A DNA stretch of 64,000 bases, from assembly GCF_009707705.1 (NCBI RefSeq), contig NZ_WLYX01000001.1:806001-870000 (forward strand), written 5' to 3'. A program made the position numbers and the translations under genes. Under the pieces are notes generated by a model that was not told where the DNA came from, did no database searches, and saw only the letters and a list, made by a program, of their open reading frames with translations. How positions within the stretch are numbered: the stretch's first letter is position 1; each line of letters opens with the position of its first letter. Below are positions 10,296 through 20,823 of this stretch, in pieces. Source of the stretch: Paludibacterium denitrificans (GTDB lineage: Bacteria; Pseudomonadota; Gammaproteobacteria; Burkholderiales; Chromobacteriaceae).

Positions 10296-10398
10296 GTCGT
10301 ATCTCGCGTAAGGCTGCCATGGCAGCCGGATTGGAATCAGGATTCAGTCCGCATCATCGCATGAAAAGGCGGGTTCGGACCAGTGACTGCACGCGGCC

Positions 10399-10656
10399 TC
10401 AGTCGGCCAGCAAGATATCCAGTTTACCTGCCCGGTTCAGGGCCAGCAGATCATCACAGCCACCAACGTGCGTGTCGCCAATAAAGATTTGCGGCACGGT
10501 ACGGCGGCCGGTCAGGCTCATCATCTTGTCGCGTTCGTCCGGTTGCAGATCGATGCGGATTTCCGTGATGGCCTCCACCCCTTTGCTGGCCAGCAACTGC
10601 TTGGCACGAATGCAATACGGGCACACGGCGGTGGTATACATGGTGACGGCTTTCAT
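10399..10656 (-). CDS. grxC: Glutaredoxin 3
   Basis: Small dithiol oxidoreductase. 85 residues with the CPYC active site at residues 12-15 (TTAVCPYCIRAKQL), the cis-Pro motif RRTVPQIFIG and the glutathione-binding GGCDDLLAL. The start MKAVTMYTTAVCPYC at 10656 has an AAGGAAAAAGGCC upstream region. The order grxC-secB-gpsA is typical of betaproteobacteria. Confidence 0.97.
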   Translation of the reverse strand: MKAVTMYTTAVCPYCIRAKQLLASKGVEAITEIRIDLQPDERDKMMSLTGRRTVPQIFIGDTHVGGCDDLLALNRAGKLDILLAD

Positions 10657-10744
10657 GGCCTTTTTCCTTGCTGAATACAGATGGTTCTTGAACGCCGATT
10701 ATAGCGTCAAACTTCACTGGCCCCGGATGGCGGTCAGGCCGATG

Positions 10745-12130
10745 TTAGGGCGCCGCGCTGGCAAAACGCTCGATGACATCGTCCACAACCTGATCCAGCG
10801 CCTTGCCCATGGCCAAGGCCCGCGGGCTGTTGACGATGGCCACCAGCGCCAGACGGCGCCCATCCGGCGCCTGCCAGTAACCGGCCAGCGCCTTGACGTT
10901 GCTCAGCGTGCCGGTTTTCAGGCGTAGCCGCGGCCCCACGTCCTTGAAACGTTTTTTCAGGGTCCCGTCGGTACTGGCAATCGGCAGGCTGGCGATGAAT
11001 TCGCCTAACATACGGGCCACGTGCGCTATTGAGCAAGACCTCACCCAGCATGTGCGCCGATACCCGTTCACGCCGCGACAGGCTGTTTGCGCCATTTTCC
11101 AGCACCAGCGGTTCGTCGGAGATATGGTTTTCGGCCAACGTGCGCCGCACGGCGTATTCGGCATTGGCGACGGTATCGGGGCTATGGCCGTCTTCGCGCC
11201 CCAGTGTCAGGTACAACGCCCGCGCCATGGTGTTGTTGCTGTATTTGTTCATTTCGGCCAACTCAACCGGCAATGGCTCGGATTCGAAGCTGGCCAGCAA
11301 TCGCGCATTGCTGGGCGCAGCACCGACAGTCACCTCGCGCGGTCCTTGGCCGCCCAGCTCATGCCACAACGCGGTAAATGCCTGACCGGCGTAACCGACG
11401 TGATCGAGCACGTTGACAAAGGCCTGCTGGCCATCGCAACGGCGTGGCAGCGTACCGCTGACGCGAATCTGGTTGTCGGCCTCATGAATATGCACATGCT
11501 GCCGCACATCGCCGCAGGCCCCTTGCCCGCCGGGCTGCAAGTTGGCCGAAAGTGTCACCCCGGGCAGCGCCGGGTCCAACGCCACACGCGGGCCATTGTC
11601 ATCGTGATAAAAGTGCAGCCAGGCCACTTTAAGCTGCGTCAGCTGGGTATCGGGATCAACCATGAAGGTTTTGCCGTCATCACCGCCAAATTTCTCGGCC
11701 GAGGCGATGCGGCTGAACGCCTGACGATCCAGCACCAGACGACCATCGATCTGCTGGATGCCGCGCCGCCGCAATTCCCGCAACAGCTGCTGCAAGTTGG
11801 CATTGGAAAAGCGCGGATCACCACGTCCCAGCCAGTACACATCGCCCTTGAGTACGCCATTTTCCAACGGCGCCGCCGACACCAGATCGGTTTTCCAGCG
11901 GTAGGTTGGCCCCAGCCGGTTAAGCGCCGCCCGGAGGTGAGCAGCTTCATGGTAGACGCCGGGTTGACTGGCACATCGGCGCGATGGCTGGTCAGAATCC
12001 CGCGCCCCTCGACCGGCGCCGCCCAGAGGGCAATTTCATCCGGCTTGAACCCATGCAAATCCAGCGCACATGCAGGCAAAGCCGCACCCAGCATGCCAAG
12101 CGCCAGCAGTTGTCGTATCCATCGTGTCAT
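10745..12130 (-). CDS. dacB: D-alanyl-D-alanine carboxypeptidase/endopeptidase (PBP4 type)
   Basis: Periplasmic low-molecular-weight penicillin-binding protein of peptidase family S13. A signal peptide (MTRWIRQLLALGMLGAALPACA) precedes the SxxK motif PASTMKLLT; SNNTMAR supplies the SxN motif and KTGTLSNVKALAGY the KTG motif. Two breaks: near 11925 (TSAG-AALNRLG) and near 11030 (NSRHVARMLGEF), both fitting a lost GCCGGC. Corrected length about 463 residues. The start codon immediately follows the priA stop (TAG-ATG), so the two are translationally coupled. The 509-codon plus-strand frame over it is an antisense shadow. Confidence 0.93.
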
Positions 12131-14313
12131 CTACATCTCCTGCGGGTCGACATCCAGCGACCAGCGTAATCCCTTGCCATGGCGGCGGGCGGCCGCCTCA
12201 ACCACGGGCAGCAATTGCTCAAGAAAACGGTGCAAGTCAGCGCGCCGCGGCGATTCGAGCATCAATTGTGCCCGCTCGCGGTTGGCCAGCCGCACCATCA
12301 GCGCTGGCGCCGGGCCGGACACCAGCACGTTTTCGGCCAACGTTTCGATCTGCTCGCGCACGGCAGTCAGAAACGCCGTTGCCTCGTCCAGCTGTGCGGC
12401 ATCGGCTCGCAGCAGCGCCTGATACACCGCGGGCGGGAAACCGGCCATCTGCCGTTCGGCCAACAAGGCATCCGCAAAACCATAAAAATCATGTGCCACC
12501 AGCGACTGGTATAACGGGTGCTCCGGCCACTGCGTTTGCACCAGTACCAGCCCGGCGGTTTCGGCCCGGCCAGCCCGGCCAGACACCTGCATCAGCTGGG
12601 CAAACAAGCGCTCGGAGGCACGGTAATCAGCCGAATACAGCCCGCCATCGGCATTGAGCACCACCACCAATGATAGCGTGCCAAAATCATGCCCCTTGGC
12701 GAGCATTTGCGTGCCGACCAGGATATCCACCTCGCCCTGATTGACCTTGCGGTAGATATCGTCCCAGTGCCGCTTTGTGGCGTGTGGTGTCACGGTCGAT
12801 ACGCAACAAGCGCGCTTGCGGCAACAACCGGCTCAACGCCGCTTCCAGCCGCTGCGTGCCCTGCCCCAGCGGCTTGATATCCGGATTGCCACATTCCGGA
12901 CAAGCGGCACCGCTTGCTCCCAGCCGCAATGGTGGCAACGCAACTTGCGCTCCGGCAGATGCACCACCAGCTTGGTGGAGCAACGCGGGCAGCCACTGGT
13001 CCAGCCGCAATCACTGCAGGCCACCACCGGGGCGAATCCTCGCCGGTTGATGAACACCAGGCTCATCTGCCGCCGCGCCAACCGCTGCTGCAACGCCGCA
13101 ATCACCGGTTCGGCCAACCCGTCGATCAACTTTTGCCGCCGGGTATCCACCAAATGAATCTCCGGCAACCGGGCCGCGCCGTGTGCGCGCTGCGACAACA
13201 CCAGTTTGCGATAACGGCTAAGCCACCACATTGGCCACCGTTTCCAGACTGGGGGTTGCGCTGCCCAGCAGCACCGGCACGCCCGCCGTACGCGCACGCC
13301 ACACCGCCAGGTCACGGGCATGGTAGCGTAACCCATCCTGCTGCTTGAACGAGCCATCATGCTCCTCGTCCACCACAATCAGGCCCAGTCGCGGCAACGG
13401 CGTAAACACCGACAAGCGGGTGCCAATGACAATATCCGCCTCGCCCTGCCATGCCGCCACCCAGCCTTTGAGGCGCTCTCCATCGGCCAGATTACTGTGC
13501 TGTACCACCAGATGCGATGACGGGAAGCGGCGCTCAAAGCGTTCGATCAGCTGCGGAGTCAGGTTGATTTCCGGCACCAACACCAGCACCTGACGCCGCT
13601 CGGCCGGGCGCTGACCTATCCATTGCAAGTACACCTCGGTCTTGCCACTGCCCGTTACACCGTGCAACAGCCACGGCTGAAACCCATCGGGTTGTGCCGT
13701 TAGCGCCCGCAGCGCCGCCTGTTGTTCGGCATTCAGATCCGGCCCGGGGGTAATCGTCAAGGCAGCAGGCATTGGCTCCACCCGCTCCACCCAACCGCTA
13801 GCCAGCCATTCGGCCAACAGCTTGCTGGCTTGTGGCGTCACCTGCCGCGCTTGCGTCAAGGATAACGGCCCCGCTTGCAAGGCCAGCCACAGTGCCAACC
13901 GTGCACGTTGCCGGGCCGTTAAGCCTACTCTGTTGCCCGGCAGGGGTCAGCGCCCAGCCACGGTTATCCGGCAGGACCACATCGCGTGGTGCACGCAAGG
14001 CAGTGGGCAAGGCGGTAAATAGCGTCTGACCAAGTGGATGGTGGTAATAATCAGCGGCAAACTGCACCATCGCCAGAAAATCGGCAGGTAATGGCGGTAC
14101 ACCCGACAACGGCCGCCCCAACGAACGGAGCTTTGCCGGGTCCAAGTCAGGTTGAGAGGCCAAATTCACCACAACACCGCACAACTGGCGCCCACCAAAC
14201 GGCACGCACACTCGTTGCCCCACCTCAACGGCGCAAGACGTCAGATAACTGAACGTGCCAAACAGCGGCACATCCACCGCCACCTGCACCTGTCCGGCAT
14301 CCGTTCGTTCCAT
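12131..14313 (-). CDS. priA: Primosomal replication-restart helicase PriA
   Basis: Restarts stalled replication forks. N-terminal DNA-binding domain (DVPLFGTFSYL, VCVPFGGRQLCGVVV), Walker A LLHGVTGSGKTEVYLQ, Walker B VVDEEHDGSFKQ, cysteine-rich zinc sites CSDCGWTSGCPRCS, HHCG and CPECGNPDIKPLG, and C-terminal VGTQMLAKGHDF and SGRAGRAE. Four breaks all fit GCCGGC: near 13918 (GCTTAAC), 13224 (GCTTAGC), 12910 (GCCGC) and 12776 (GCGGC). Corrected length is about 729 residues, normal. Four 10-mer copies lie inside it. Four independent indels in one essential-class gene, all at one hexamer, is the clearest sign of a base-calling artefact. Confidence 0.94.
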
Positions 14314-14369
14314 GCAATCCCCTTAAAACCCAGCGCCGACAAGGCTTTGCGCCAACTACACACAAAAAC

Positions 14370-14378
14370 TGTGGATAA
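14370..14378 (-). promoter_or_regulatory. Perfect DnaA-box sequence in an AT-rich priA upstream region
   Basis: TTATCCACA on the minus strand (TGTGGATAA on plus), the DnaA-box consensus, followed on the plus strand by CTTTGTGCACAA, a weaker related 9-mer. The region from about 14340 to 14530 is markedly AT-rich compared with its neighbours. It lies upstream of priA and downstream of hemE. No dnaA, rpmH or parAB is nearby, so it is more likely a regulatory or titration site than the origin. The rest of 14314-14610 shows nothing else I can name. Confidence 0.5.
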
Positions 14379-14610
14379 CTTTGTGCACAACCTTGAGGAT
14401 TACCCGGCAAAATAAGCTGGATCGCCGTTCCCGCTGGATTGCACAAAAATTAATCAAACAAAATTTCTTTTTATTTTCAATGACTTAAAAATATTGCATC
14501 AATCTTGCCCAACGCTCTTGACAGGTAAAAGACAACCCGGTAGCGCGTGTGCATAACTTCAGGAACACCACACGCCAAAACTGTCAATCCCCCATGGTTG
14601 CCACCAGTCA

Positions 14611-14642
14611 AAGCAAAACGGCCACTGGAAAACCAATGGCCG
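14611..14642 (-). terminator. Rho-independent terminator of hemE
   Basis: Minus-strand hairpin CGGCCATTGG / CCAGTGGCCG with a TTTT loop, followed by TTTTGCTTT, 25 bases after the hemE stop. Confidence 0.8.
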
Positions 14643-14666
14643 CCTCAACAACATCCATGACCGCAA

Positions 14667-15737
14667 TCAGCCGGGCTGATGGTAAGTACGCGACAGGCGA
14701 TGCACCGCCTCCACCAGCGCGGCGGCATGCTCAGGCTGGGCAAACTGCGAAATGCCATGCCCCAGATTGAAAACGTGGCCCGAGCCATGACCATACGCCG
14801 CCAGAATGCGGGAGGCCTCCTGTTCAATCGCGGCAGGCTCGGCAAACAAGGTATTCGGGTCCATGTTCCCCTGCAACGCCACCTTGTCGCCTACCCGAGC
14901 ACGCGCCTGACCGATATCGGTGGTCCAGTCGAGGCCAATTGCATCGGCTCCGATCGCCGCGATATCTTCCAGCCACTGCCCACCGCCCTTGGTAAACACA
15001 ATGACCGGCACACGGCGGCCATCTGCTTCACGCTTGAGTCCCGAGACGATCTGCTGCATGTAGGCGAGCGAGAATTCACGATACGCCGCAGGCGTCAACG
15101 CACCGCCCCGGTGTATCAAAGATTTGCACGGCCTGAGCGCCAGCATCGATCTGCGCATTCAGATACGCCGTCACGCTCTGCGCGGTAATGCCAAGCACAC
15201 GGTGCAGCAGCTCCGGCTAAGCTATACAACATCGCCTTGACGTGACGGAAGTCGGCCGAACTGCCGCCTTCGATCATATAACACGCCGGGGTAAACGGGC
15301 TGCCGGAAAAACCGATCAGCGGCACACGGCCATCCAGCGCACGGCGAATGCTGGTCACCGCATCAAATACATATTGCAACTTCTCCAGCGGTGCCACGGA
15401 CAGCGCCTGAATGGCGGCTTCATCACGTAACGGCCGTTCAAACTTGGGACCTTCGCCCTCGGCAAAATACAGCCCCAACCCCATGGCATCCGGCACAGTC
15501 AGGATATCGGAGAACAGAATGGCGGCATCCAACGGAAAACGCTCCAGCGGTTGCAACGTCACCTCGGTGGCAAACTCCGGGCTGGTGCACAGGCCCATAA
15601 AGCTGCTTAAGCGCGGGCACGCGTGGCACGGTATTCCGGTAAATAACGGCTTACCGGCGCATCATCCAGATCGGGGTATAGTCAACCGGCTGCTTGAGCA
15701 GGGCACGCAAAAAAGTGTCGTTCTTGAGCTGGGTCAT
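14667..15737 (-). CDS. hemE: Uroporphyrinogen decarboxylase
   Basis: Decarboxylates uroporphyrinogen III to coproporphyrinogen III in haem synthesis. [20 protein letters not shown] begins the product; then PIWMMRQAGRYLPEYR, the substrate-binding [42 protein letters not shown] and [11 protein letters not shown]. Breaks near 15648 (RQAGRY), 15604 (ARAGSF, GCTTAAGC) and 15215 (GCTTAGC) fit GCCGGC; one near 15112 (FDTWGG) fits CCTGG. Corrected length about 355 residues. hemE and hemN in the same window are separate transcription units. Confidence 0.95.
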
Positions 15738-15856
15738 GATGGCTGAATGTCGGTGAAATTGGCGGGCATTATACCTTGCTTAAGCAAGATGGCGTCCCCG
15801 ACTTGGATCAAGGTCGCTACTCTGGCAGAGGCATCAGCCGCTCCGCCGCCAGCGCA

Positions 15857-15885
15857 TAAAAAAAGCGGCAAAGGCCGCTTTTCCC
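15857..15885 (-). terminator. Rho-independent terminator of parE
   Basis: Minus-strand hairpin AAGCGGCCTTTGCCGCTT followed by seven T, 18 bases past the parE stop. Confidence 0.85.
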
Positions 15886-15902
15886 TACCAAGGCCAACAT
15901 CG

Positions 15903-17869
15903 CTACACGTCAGCCTCGACCTCGTTCCCCTTGGCCTCCATCCAGCTACGACGGCTGGACGCTTCACCCTTGCCCATCAGCATGATGAACATCTCGCGGG
16001 TATGCGCCAATTCGCCAGGTCTGACGCGCACCGGGTCAGGCGACGGGTATCCGGGTTCATGGTGGTATCTTTCAGCTGCTCGGGGTTCATTTCACCCAGA
16101 CCCTTGAAGCGCGAAATACTCCACGCGGTTTCCTTCACCCCTTCACTACGCAAGCGATCCAGAATGGCATCCAGCTCCGCCTCATCCAGCGCATAAATCT
16201 TGCGTGGCGGCCGATTCTTGCCTTGCCCCGGCACATCCACACGGAACAGCGGAGGCTGAGCGATGTAGACGTTGCCGTTCTCGATCAGGCGTGGGAAATG
16301 GCGGAAAAACAGCGTCAGCAGCAAAACCTGAATATGCGAACCGTCCACATCGGCATCGGAGAGGATGGCGATCTTGCCATAGCGCTGCCCGCTCAGGTCG
16401 GGGGTATCGTCCGGGCCATGCGGATCAACCCCGATCGCCACGGAAATATCGTGGATTTCCGCGTTGGAAAACAACTGGTCCCGATCGGTTTCCCAGCTAT
16501 TGAGCACCTTGCCGCGCAACGGCAGGATAGCCTGATATTCCTTGTCGCGCGCCAGCTTGGCCGAACCACCGGCAGAGTCGCCTTCCACCAGAAACAACTC
16601 GTTGCGCTCGATGTCTTCGCTTTCGCAATCGGTCAGCTTGCCCGGCAATACCGCCACGCCGGAGCCTTTCTTTTTCTCGACCTTCTTCACCGATTTGAGA
16701 CGGCTTTGTGCCTGACGAATCGCCAACTCGGCAATCTTCTTGCCCGCCTCGACGTTCTGACTCAGCCACAATTCAACCGGATCGCGCACCAGGCCGGAAA
16801 TCAGCTTGAGCGCATCGCGGCTGGTCAGCTTATCCTTGGTCTGGCCCTGAAACTGAGGGTCGAGCACACGGGCCGACAACACAAAACGCACCCGGCTCCA
16901 CACATCTTCTGCCATCAGCTTGACGCCACGGGGCAGCAAATTGTGATGGTCGACAAATCCCTTCACGGCTTCGAACACGCTGCGCCCGCAGCCCGGCCTC
17001 GTGCGTTCCGCCCAGCGGTGTAGGAATCAGGTTGACATAGCTCTCGCCACTGGCACCGTCCTCAAACCAGGCCATTGCCCACTGTGCGCCTTCACCTCGG
17101 GCAAACTGTTCATGTTCGTCACCGATAAACGCTTCGCTTAAGCAAAGAGCGGCGCCACCGGCTCATCGCCATTGCACAATTCTGCCAGATAGCTTTTCAA
17201 CCCTTCCGGATAATGCCAGGACTTCACTTCATCGCCACTGGCTTTCTCCAGCGTCAAGGATACCGACACCCCGGGCAACAGCACCGCCTTGGCACGCAAC
17301 AAGCGCTCCAGATCAGGCAAGGAATAGCGCGGGCTTTCAAAATAGCGGGCATCCGGCCACACCCGTACCCGGGTGCCGCTGGTACGCGGGCCACATTCGC
17401 CAACCTGTGTCAGCGGCTCGATCACATCGCCACCGGAGAAAACTAGCCGGTACACTCCGCCATCGCGCTTCACTTCCACTTCCAGACGGGTCGACAGCGC
17501 ATTGGTGACACTAACCCCTACGCCATGCAGACCACCGGAAAAGGCGTAGGCACCACCGTCTTTCTTGTTGAACTTGCCACCAGCGTGCAGCCGGGTAAAG
17601 ACCAACTCGACCACCGGTACATTCTCGGTGGGATGCAAGCCCACGGGAATCCCGCGGCCATCGTCCTCTACGCTGAGGGAACCATCCTGATGCACCGTGA
17701 CGGCGATCTTGCGGGCATAACCACCCAGAGCCTCATCGGCCGCATTGTCGATCACCTCCTGACAGATGTGGGTCGGGTCGGTGGTCCGGGTATACATGCC
17801 CGGGCGTTCTTTCACCGGCTCCAGGCCTTTGAGTACCCGTACCGAAGATTCGTCGTACTGTTGCGTCAT
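15903..17869 (-). CDS. parE: DNA topoisomerase IV subunit B
   Basis: ATPase subunit of topoisomerase IV, decatenating daughter chromosomes. GHKL motifs EVIDNAADEALGG, DDGRGIPVGLH and GGLHGVGVSVTNALS; the TOPRIM region contains LFLVEGDSAGGSAK and ILSDADVDGSHI; C-terminal RFKGLGEMNPEQL. MYTRTTDPTHICQE separates ParE from GyrB. Breaks near 17136 (Phe-Ala-Gly-Glu, GCTTAAGC) and 16984 (Arg-Ala-Gly-Val, GCGCAGC) fit GCCGGC; a third near 16020, after TRRLTR, I cannot assign to a motif. Corrected length about 655 residues. Confidence 0.94.
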
Positions 17870-18510
17870 GTTGTTTCGAGGCTATCCAGATCAGTATTGG
17901 CCAGTTCGGCCAACTGACGGTTGTGACAACGATAAAAGAGGAATTGACTGGCTACCGAGCCGATCAGGGCGCAGAACATATCCCACTGGGTATCCCACGG
18001 ATCACCCTGCGTGGCAAGAAACGCATCAGCCCCGGCCCCCAGCGCTACGGCTGTCCACCACTCGATCAACTCATACAAGGCGGACAACGCGAGACAGAAA
18101 CAGGTGGTGAGAAACCCCAGCCAACCGCCGAGCAAGTGCGTACGGCGTGCCAGCACTTCCCGGGCCAGAATAGCCGGAATGGCCCCCTGCGCCAGATGGC
18201 CCAGCCGGTCATAATGATTGCGCGCCGGGCCCAAGGCGTCCTGCACCCAGAAGCCCAATGGCACCTGCGCATAGGTGTAGTGCGCCCCCACCAGCAAAAT
18301 GCAGGCATGTAGCGCCATCATCCATACCGCCAGCTTCCCGGGCAAAGCGCGGCCACAACCACCACACGACCGGCAAACCGATCAGGGCCGGAATCGCTTC
18401 CAGCCACCGGTAGGGTAATCATGAGGCCGCACCACCGACCACAGCATGACCAGCAGGGCGCCACAAAATGGCAACCACGGACGAGCGGGTATCTGCACGG
18501 TTAACGGCAT
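17866..18510 (-). CDS. DUF2238 (YjdF-like) inner-membrane protein
   Basis: Polytopic membrane protein of the DUF2238/YjdF family, about 215 residues with five to six hydrophobic segments and conserved HYTYAQVPLGFW, HYDRLGHLAQG and YELIEWW motifs. Starts [15 protein letters not shown], overlapping the rppH stop (TGATG), and its own stop overlaps the parE start (ATGA), so rppH, this gene and parE are translationally coupled. Two breaks near 18408 and 18340 fit lost GCCGGC (PTAGWLEAIP and REAGLAVWM). The function is unknown. Confidence 0.8.
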
Positions 18511-19046
18511 CAATAGGCTTCCGGCTCATCAGGTTTGGCGCCGACGCGCAGCAAGTAGTCGTCGCGGCTTTCTACCCCTTTGAGAAAGCGCGTCAATTCG
18601 GTCAGCGCACGGATATAGACATCGCGCTTGAAGTCGATGACGGCATCCACTGGCGCCCAGTAATCATTCCAGCGCCAGCCATCAAATTCAGGATGATTGG
18701 TTGCACGGAGGCACACGTCACATTCCCGCCCCACCAGCTTGAGCAAAAACCAGATCTGTTTTTGTCCCTTGTAACTGCCGCGCCATTCACGTCGCACCCA
18801 ATTAATGGGGACGTCATAACGCATCCAGTCGCGGGTTCGGCCGAGAATCTTTACGTGCTGCGGCAACAGCCCCACTTCTTCCAGAAGTTCGCGGTACATG
18901 GCCGCTTCGGGACTTTCGCCGGGTTTGATGCCTCCTTGCGGAAACTGCCACGAGTGTTCACGCACCCGCTTGCCCCAGAACACCTCATTCTTGCCGTTGA
19001 TGAGGATGATTCCAACATTGGGGCGGTATCCGTCCCGGTCCAGCAT
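18510..19046 (-). CDS. rppH: RNA pyrophosphohydrolase RppH
   Basis: Nudix hydrolase that removes pyrophosphate from mRNA 5-prime ends, starting RNase E-dependent decay. [27 protein letters not shown] is the standard start, so 19046 is preferred over the upstream ATG at 19061. The Nudix box runs [22 protein letters not shown], followed by [27 protein letters not shown]. 178 residues, no break. Confidence 0.97.
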   Translation of the reverse strand: MLDRDGYRPNVGIILINGKNEVFWGKRVREHSWQFPQGGIKPGESPEAAMYRELLEEVGLLPQHVKILGRTRDWMRYDVPINWVRREWRGSYKGQKQIWFLLKLVGRECDVCLRATNHPEFDGWRWNDYWAPVDAVIDFKRDVYIRALTELTRFLKGVESRDDYLLRVGAKPDEPEAY

Positions 19047-19419
19047 GGAGTAAACCTGCAATTCGTCTAGTTACCGGAATTTTTGCACATTTCGCCAGTG
19101 CATGCCATTCGGCCAACCACTAACGGCGCCGCGCCGGGCGGTCGGGCAGGTAATTCAGCGCTCTTGTCATCATGGCTTCAGGCCAGCCTACCAATTAGCA
19201 AGCAGGCATCTTGCACCAAGATAAGGCATCGCCATGACACGCCTATCGCCTGTGGAGCGACAACTCATCGTAAGCACATGAAACAAGCGTATAGCGGAAA
19301 ACATTAGCGACAGCTATCACCATGCCAGCCGAATCGATGCAAAGCACCATGCAGGCCTGTTTCTTGCTGAAGGACACCTTGTCACTGCCGCCCTCACTCA
19401 ATTTTCAGGGAAGCCGATC
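19047..19419. other. Intergenic region between divergent rppH and the FAD oxidase
   Basis: 373 bases with no credible gene. It holds one 10-mer copy at 19108 and presumably both promoters. I do not see a convincing -35/-10 pair, riboswitch or terminator. Confidence 0.6.
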
Positions 19420-20736
19420 ATGTCGATGCCAATTGCCCCGCACCTGACCGATTTCAAAGGGTTTCCACTTCATAGCTGGTACTCCGACGAGGCGCGCTTC
19501 ACCGAGCGCTATCCCTTGCTGCAATCCGCACTGGATGTCGATGTCGCAGTGATTGGAGGAGGATTTACCGGGCTGTCGAGCGCACTAACGTTGGCCGAAA
19601 AGGGGCTTAGCGTGGCACTGCTGGAAGGCGCGCTGATCGGCTACGGCGCCTCGGGGCGCAACGGCGGGCAAGTTCTCCACGGATTTGCCGCACCGCAAAG
19701 TCAATTACGCAAGCAACTGGGGGAGTCCATGGCACGGCAGTGCTGGGAACTCTCGCTGGCCGGAGTCGATCTCCTGGCCGAGCGCATCACAAAGCACAAA
19801 ATCGACTGCCACCTGCATTGGGGTTATCTGACCACTGCCAGCACCCCGCATCAGATCGCGCAGCTACAAGGCTGGCAGCAACAACTGGCCGACTATGGCC
19901 ACAACGACACCCAGTGGCTGGACGAAGCGGAACTAGCACAACACATCCACTCGCCGACCTACCGCGCGGGCTTGTACGATCGCCGTTGCGGTCACATTCA
20001 GCCGTTACGCTACGCGCAAGGACTGGCCCGTGCCGCCTCGCAACTGGGCGTCAACATCTTCGAAGCCAGCCCGGCGGTCGCCCTCGAAGAAACCGCACAC
20101 GCCGTAACCATTCGTACCGCCAGAGGGCTGATTCGTGCCGGTACGGCCATTCTGGCCTGTAATGTCGACATCGGCCGACTTCGGCCAACCCTGCGCCGCC
20201 GCTTTGTACCCGTCGCCTCCCACATCATCGCCACCGAACCACTGGGGCAGGAGCATGCCCAGCAACTCCTTCCCGGCAACGCAGCCGTTTGCGACAGCAA
20301 TCATCTACTGGATTACTTCCGCCTCACGCCCGACCATCGTCTGCTGTTTGGTGGTCGCGCGCATCGCCCGGAGCGGCACGAAAGCTTTGTCATCCAGGAG
20401 AGACAACGCAAGCTTGGCAGTATCTTTCCTTCACTGGCTTCCTGCAAAATCGACTACAGCTGGCACGGCTATATCGACATCGGGCTCAACAAGCTGCCGC
20501 AATTAGGCCGGGAAGGTTCACGCGTCTATTACGCTCAGGGGTTTGCCGGGCATGGAGTCGCGCTGAGTGGGCTGGCTGGCTGGCTCATCGCCAATGCCAT
20601 TACCGGCACCTCAAAAGACTTCGATCTATTGGCCGCTTTACCTGAGAGCAGGCTACCGCTGCCACTGGCACTACAGAACAGCCTCGTCCGCTTGGCAACA
20701 CTGTATTACCGCCTGCGCGACAAGCTTGGACGATGA
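19420..20736 (+). CDS. FAD-dependent oxidoreductase, PuuB/DadA (glycine-oxidase) family
   Basis: Flavoprotein of the DAO superfamily resembling gamma-glutamylputrescine oxidase. Starts MSMPIAPHLTDFKGFPLHSWY; FAD-binding motif DVAVIGGGFTGLSSALTLAEKG (split: DVAVIGGGFTG at about 42-52) and the conserved GASGRNGGQVLHGF; C-terminal YYAQGFAGHGVALSGLAG. 438 residues, intact. It is 87 bases upstream of pssA and may be co-transcribed. The substrate is not evident; an amine or polyamine oxidase is likeliest. Two 10-mer copies (19590, 20180) show it is long resident in this genome. Confidence 0.88.
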   Translation: MSMPIAPHLTDFKGFPLHSWYSDEARFTERYPLLQSALDVDVAVIGGGFTGLSSALTLAEKGLSVALLEGALIGYGASGRNGGQVLHGFAAPQSQLRKQLGESMARQCWELSLAGVDLLAERITKHKIDCHLHWGYLTTASTPHQIAQLQGWQQQLADYGHNDTQWLDEAELAQHIHSPTYRAGLYDRRCGHIQPLRYAQGLARAASQLGVNIFEASPAVALEETAHAVTIRTARGLIRAGTAILACNVDIGRLRPTLRRRFVPVASHIIATEPLGQEHAQQLLPGNAAVCDSNHLLDYFRLTPDHRLLFGGRAHRPERHESFVIQERQRKLGSIFPSLASCKIDYSWHGYIDIGLNKLPQLGREGSRVYYAQGFAGHGVALSGLAGWLIANAITGTSKDFDLLAALPESRLPLPLALQNSLVRLATLYYRLRDKLGR

Positions 20737-20823
20737 ACAAGTTTCCCGCCAAGACCTCGAACATATCGCCCGCGCGCATTCGGTGGTAGCATGCGTCGAT
20801 TAAACGTTGCACACCGGTCAGTC

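Noticed and set aside
10893-12422. Plus-strand 509-codon open frame
   Set aside because: Antisense to dacB, which has signal peptide and SxxK, SxN and KTG motifs; GC-rich antisense frames are common here.
14340-14530. Chromosomal origin of replication
   Set aside because: Only one perfect DnaA box and no dnaA, dnaN, rpmH or parAB nearby.
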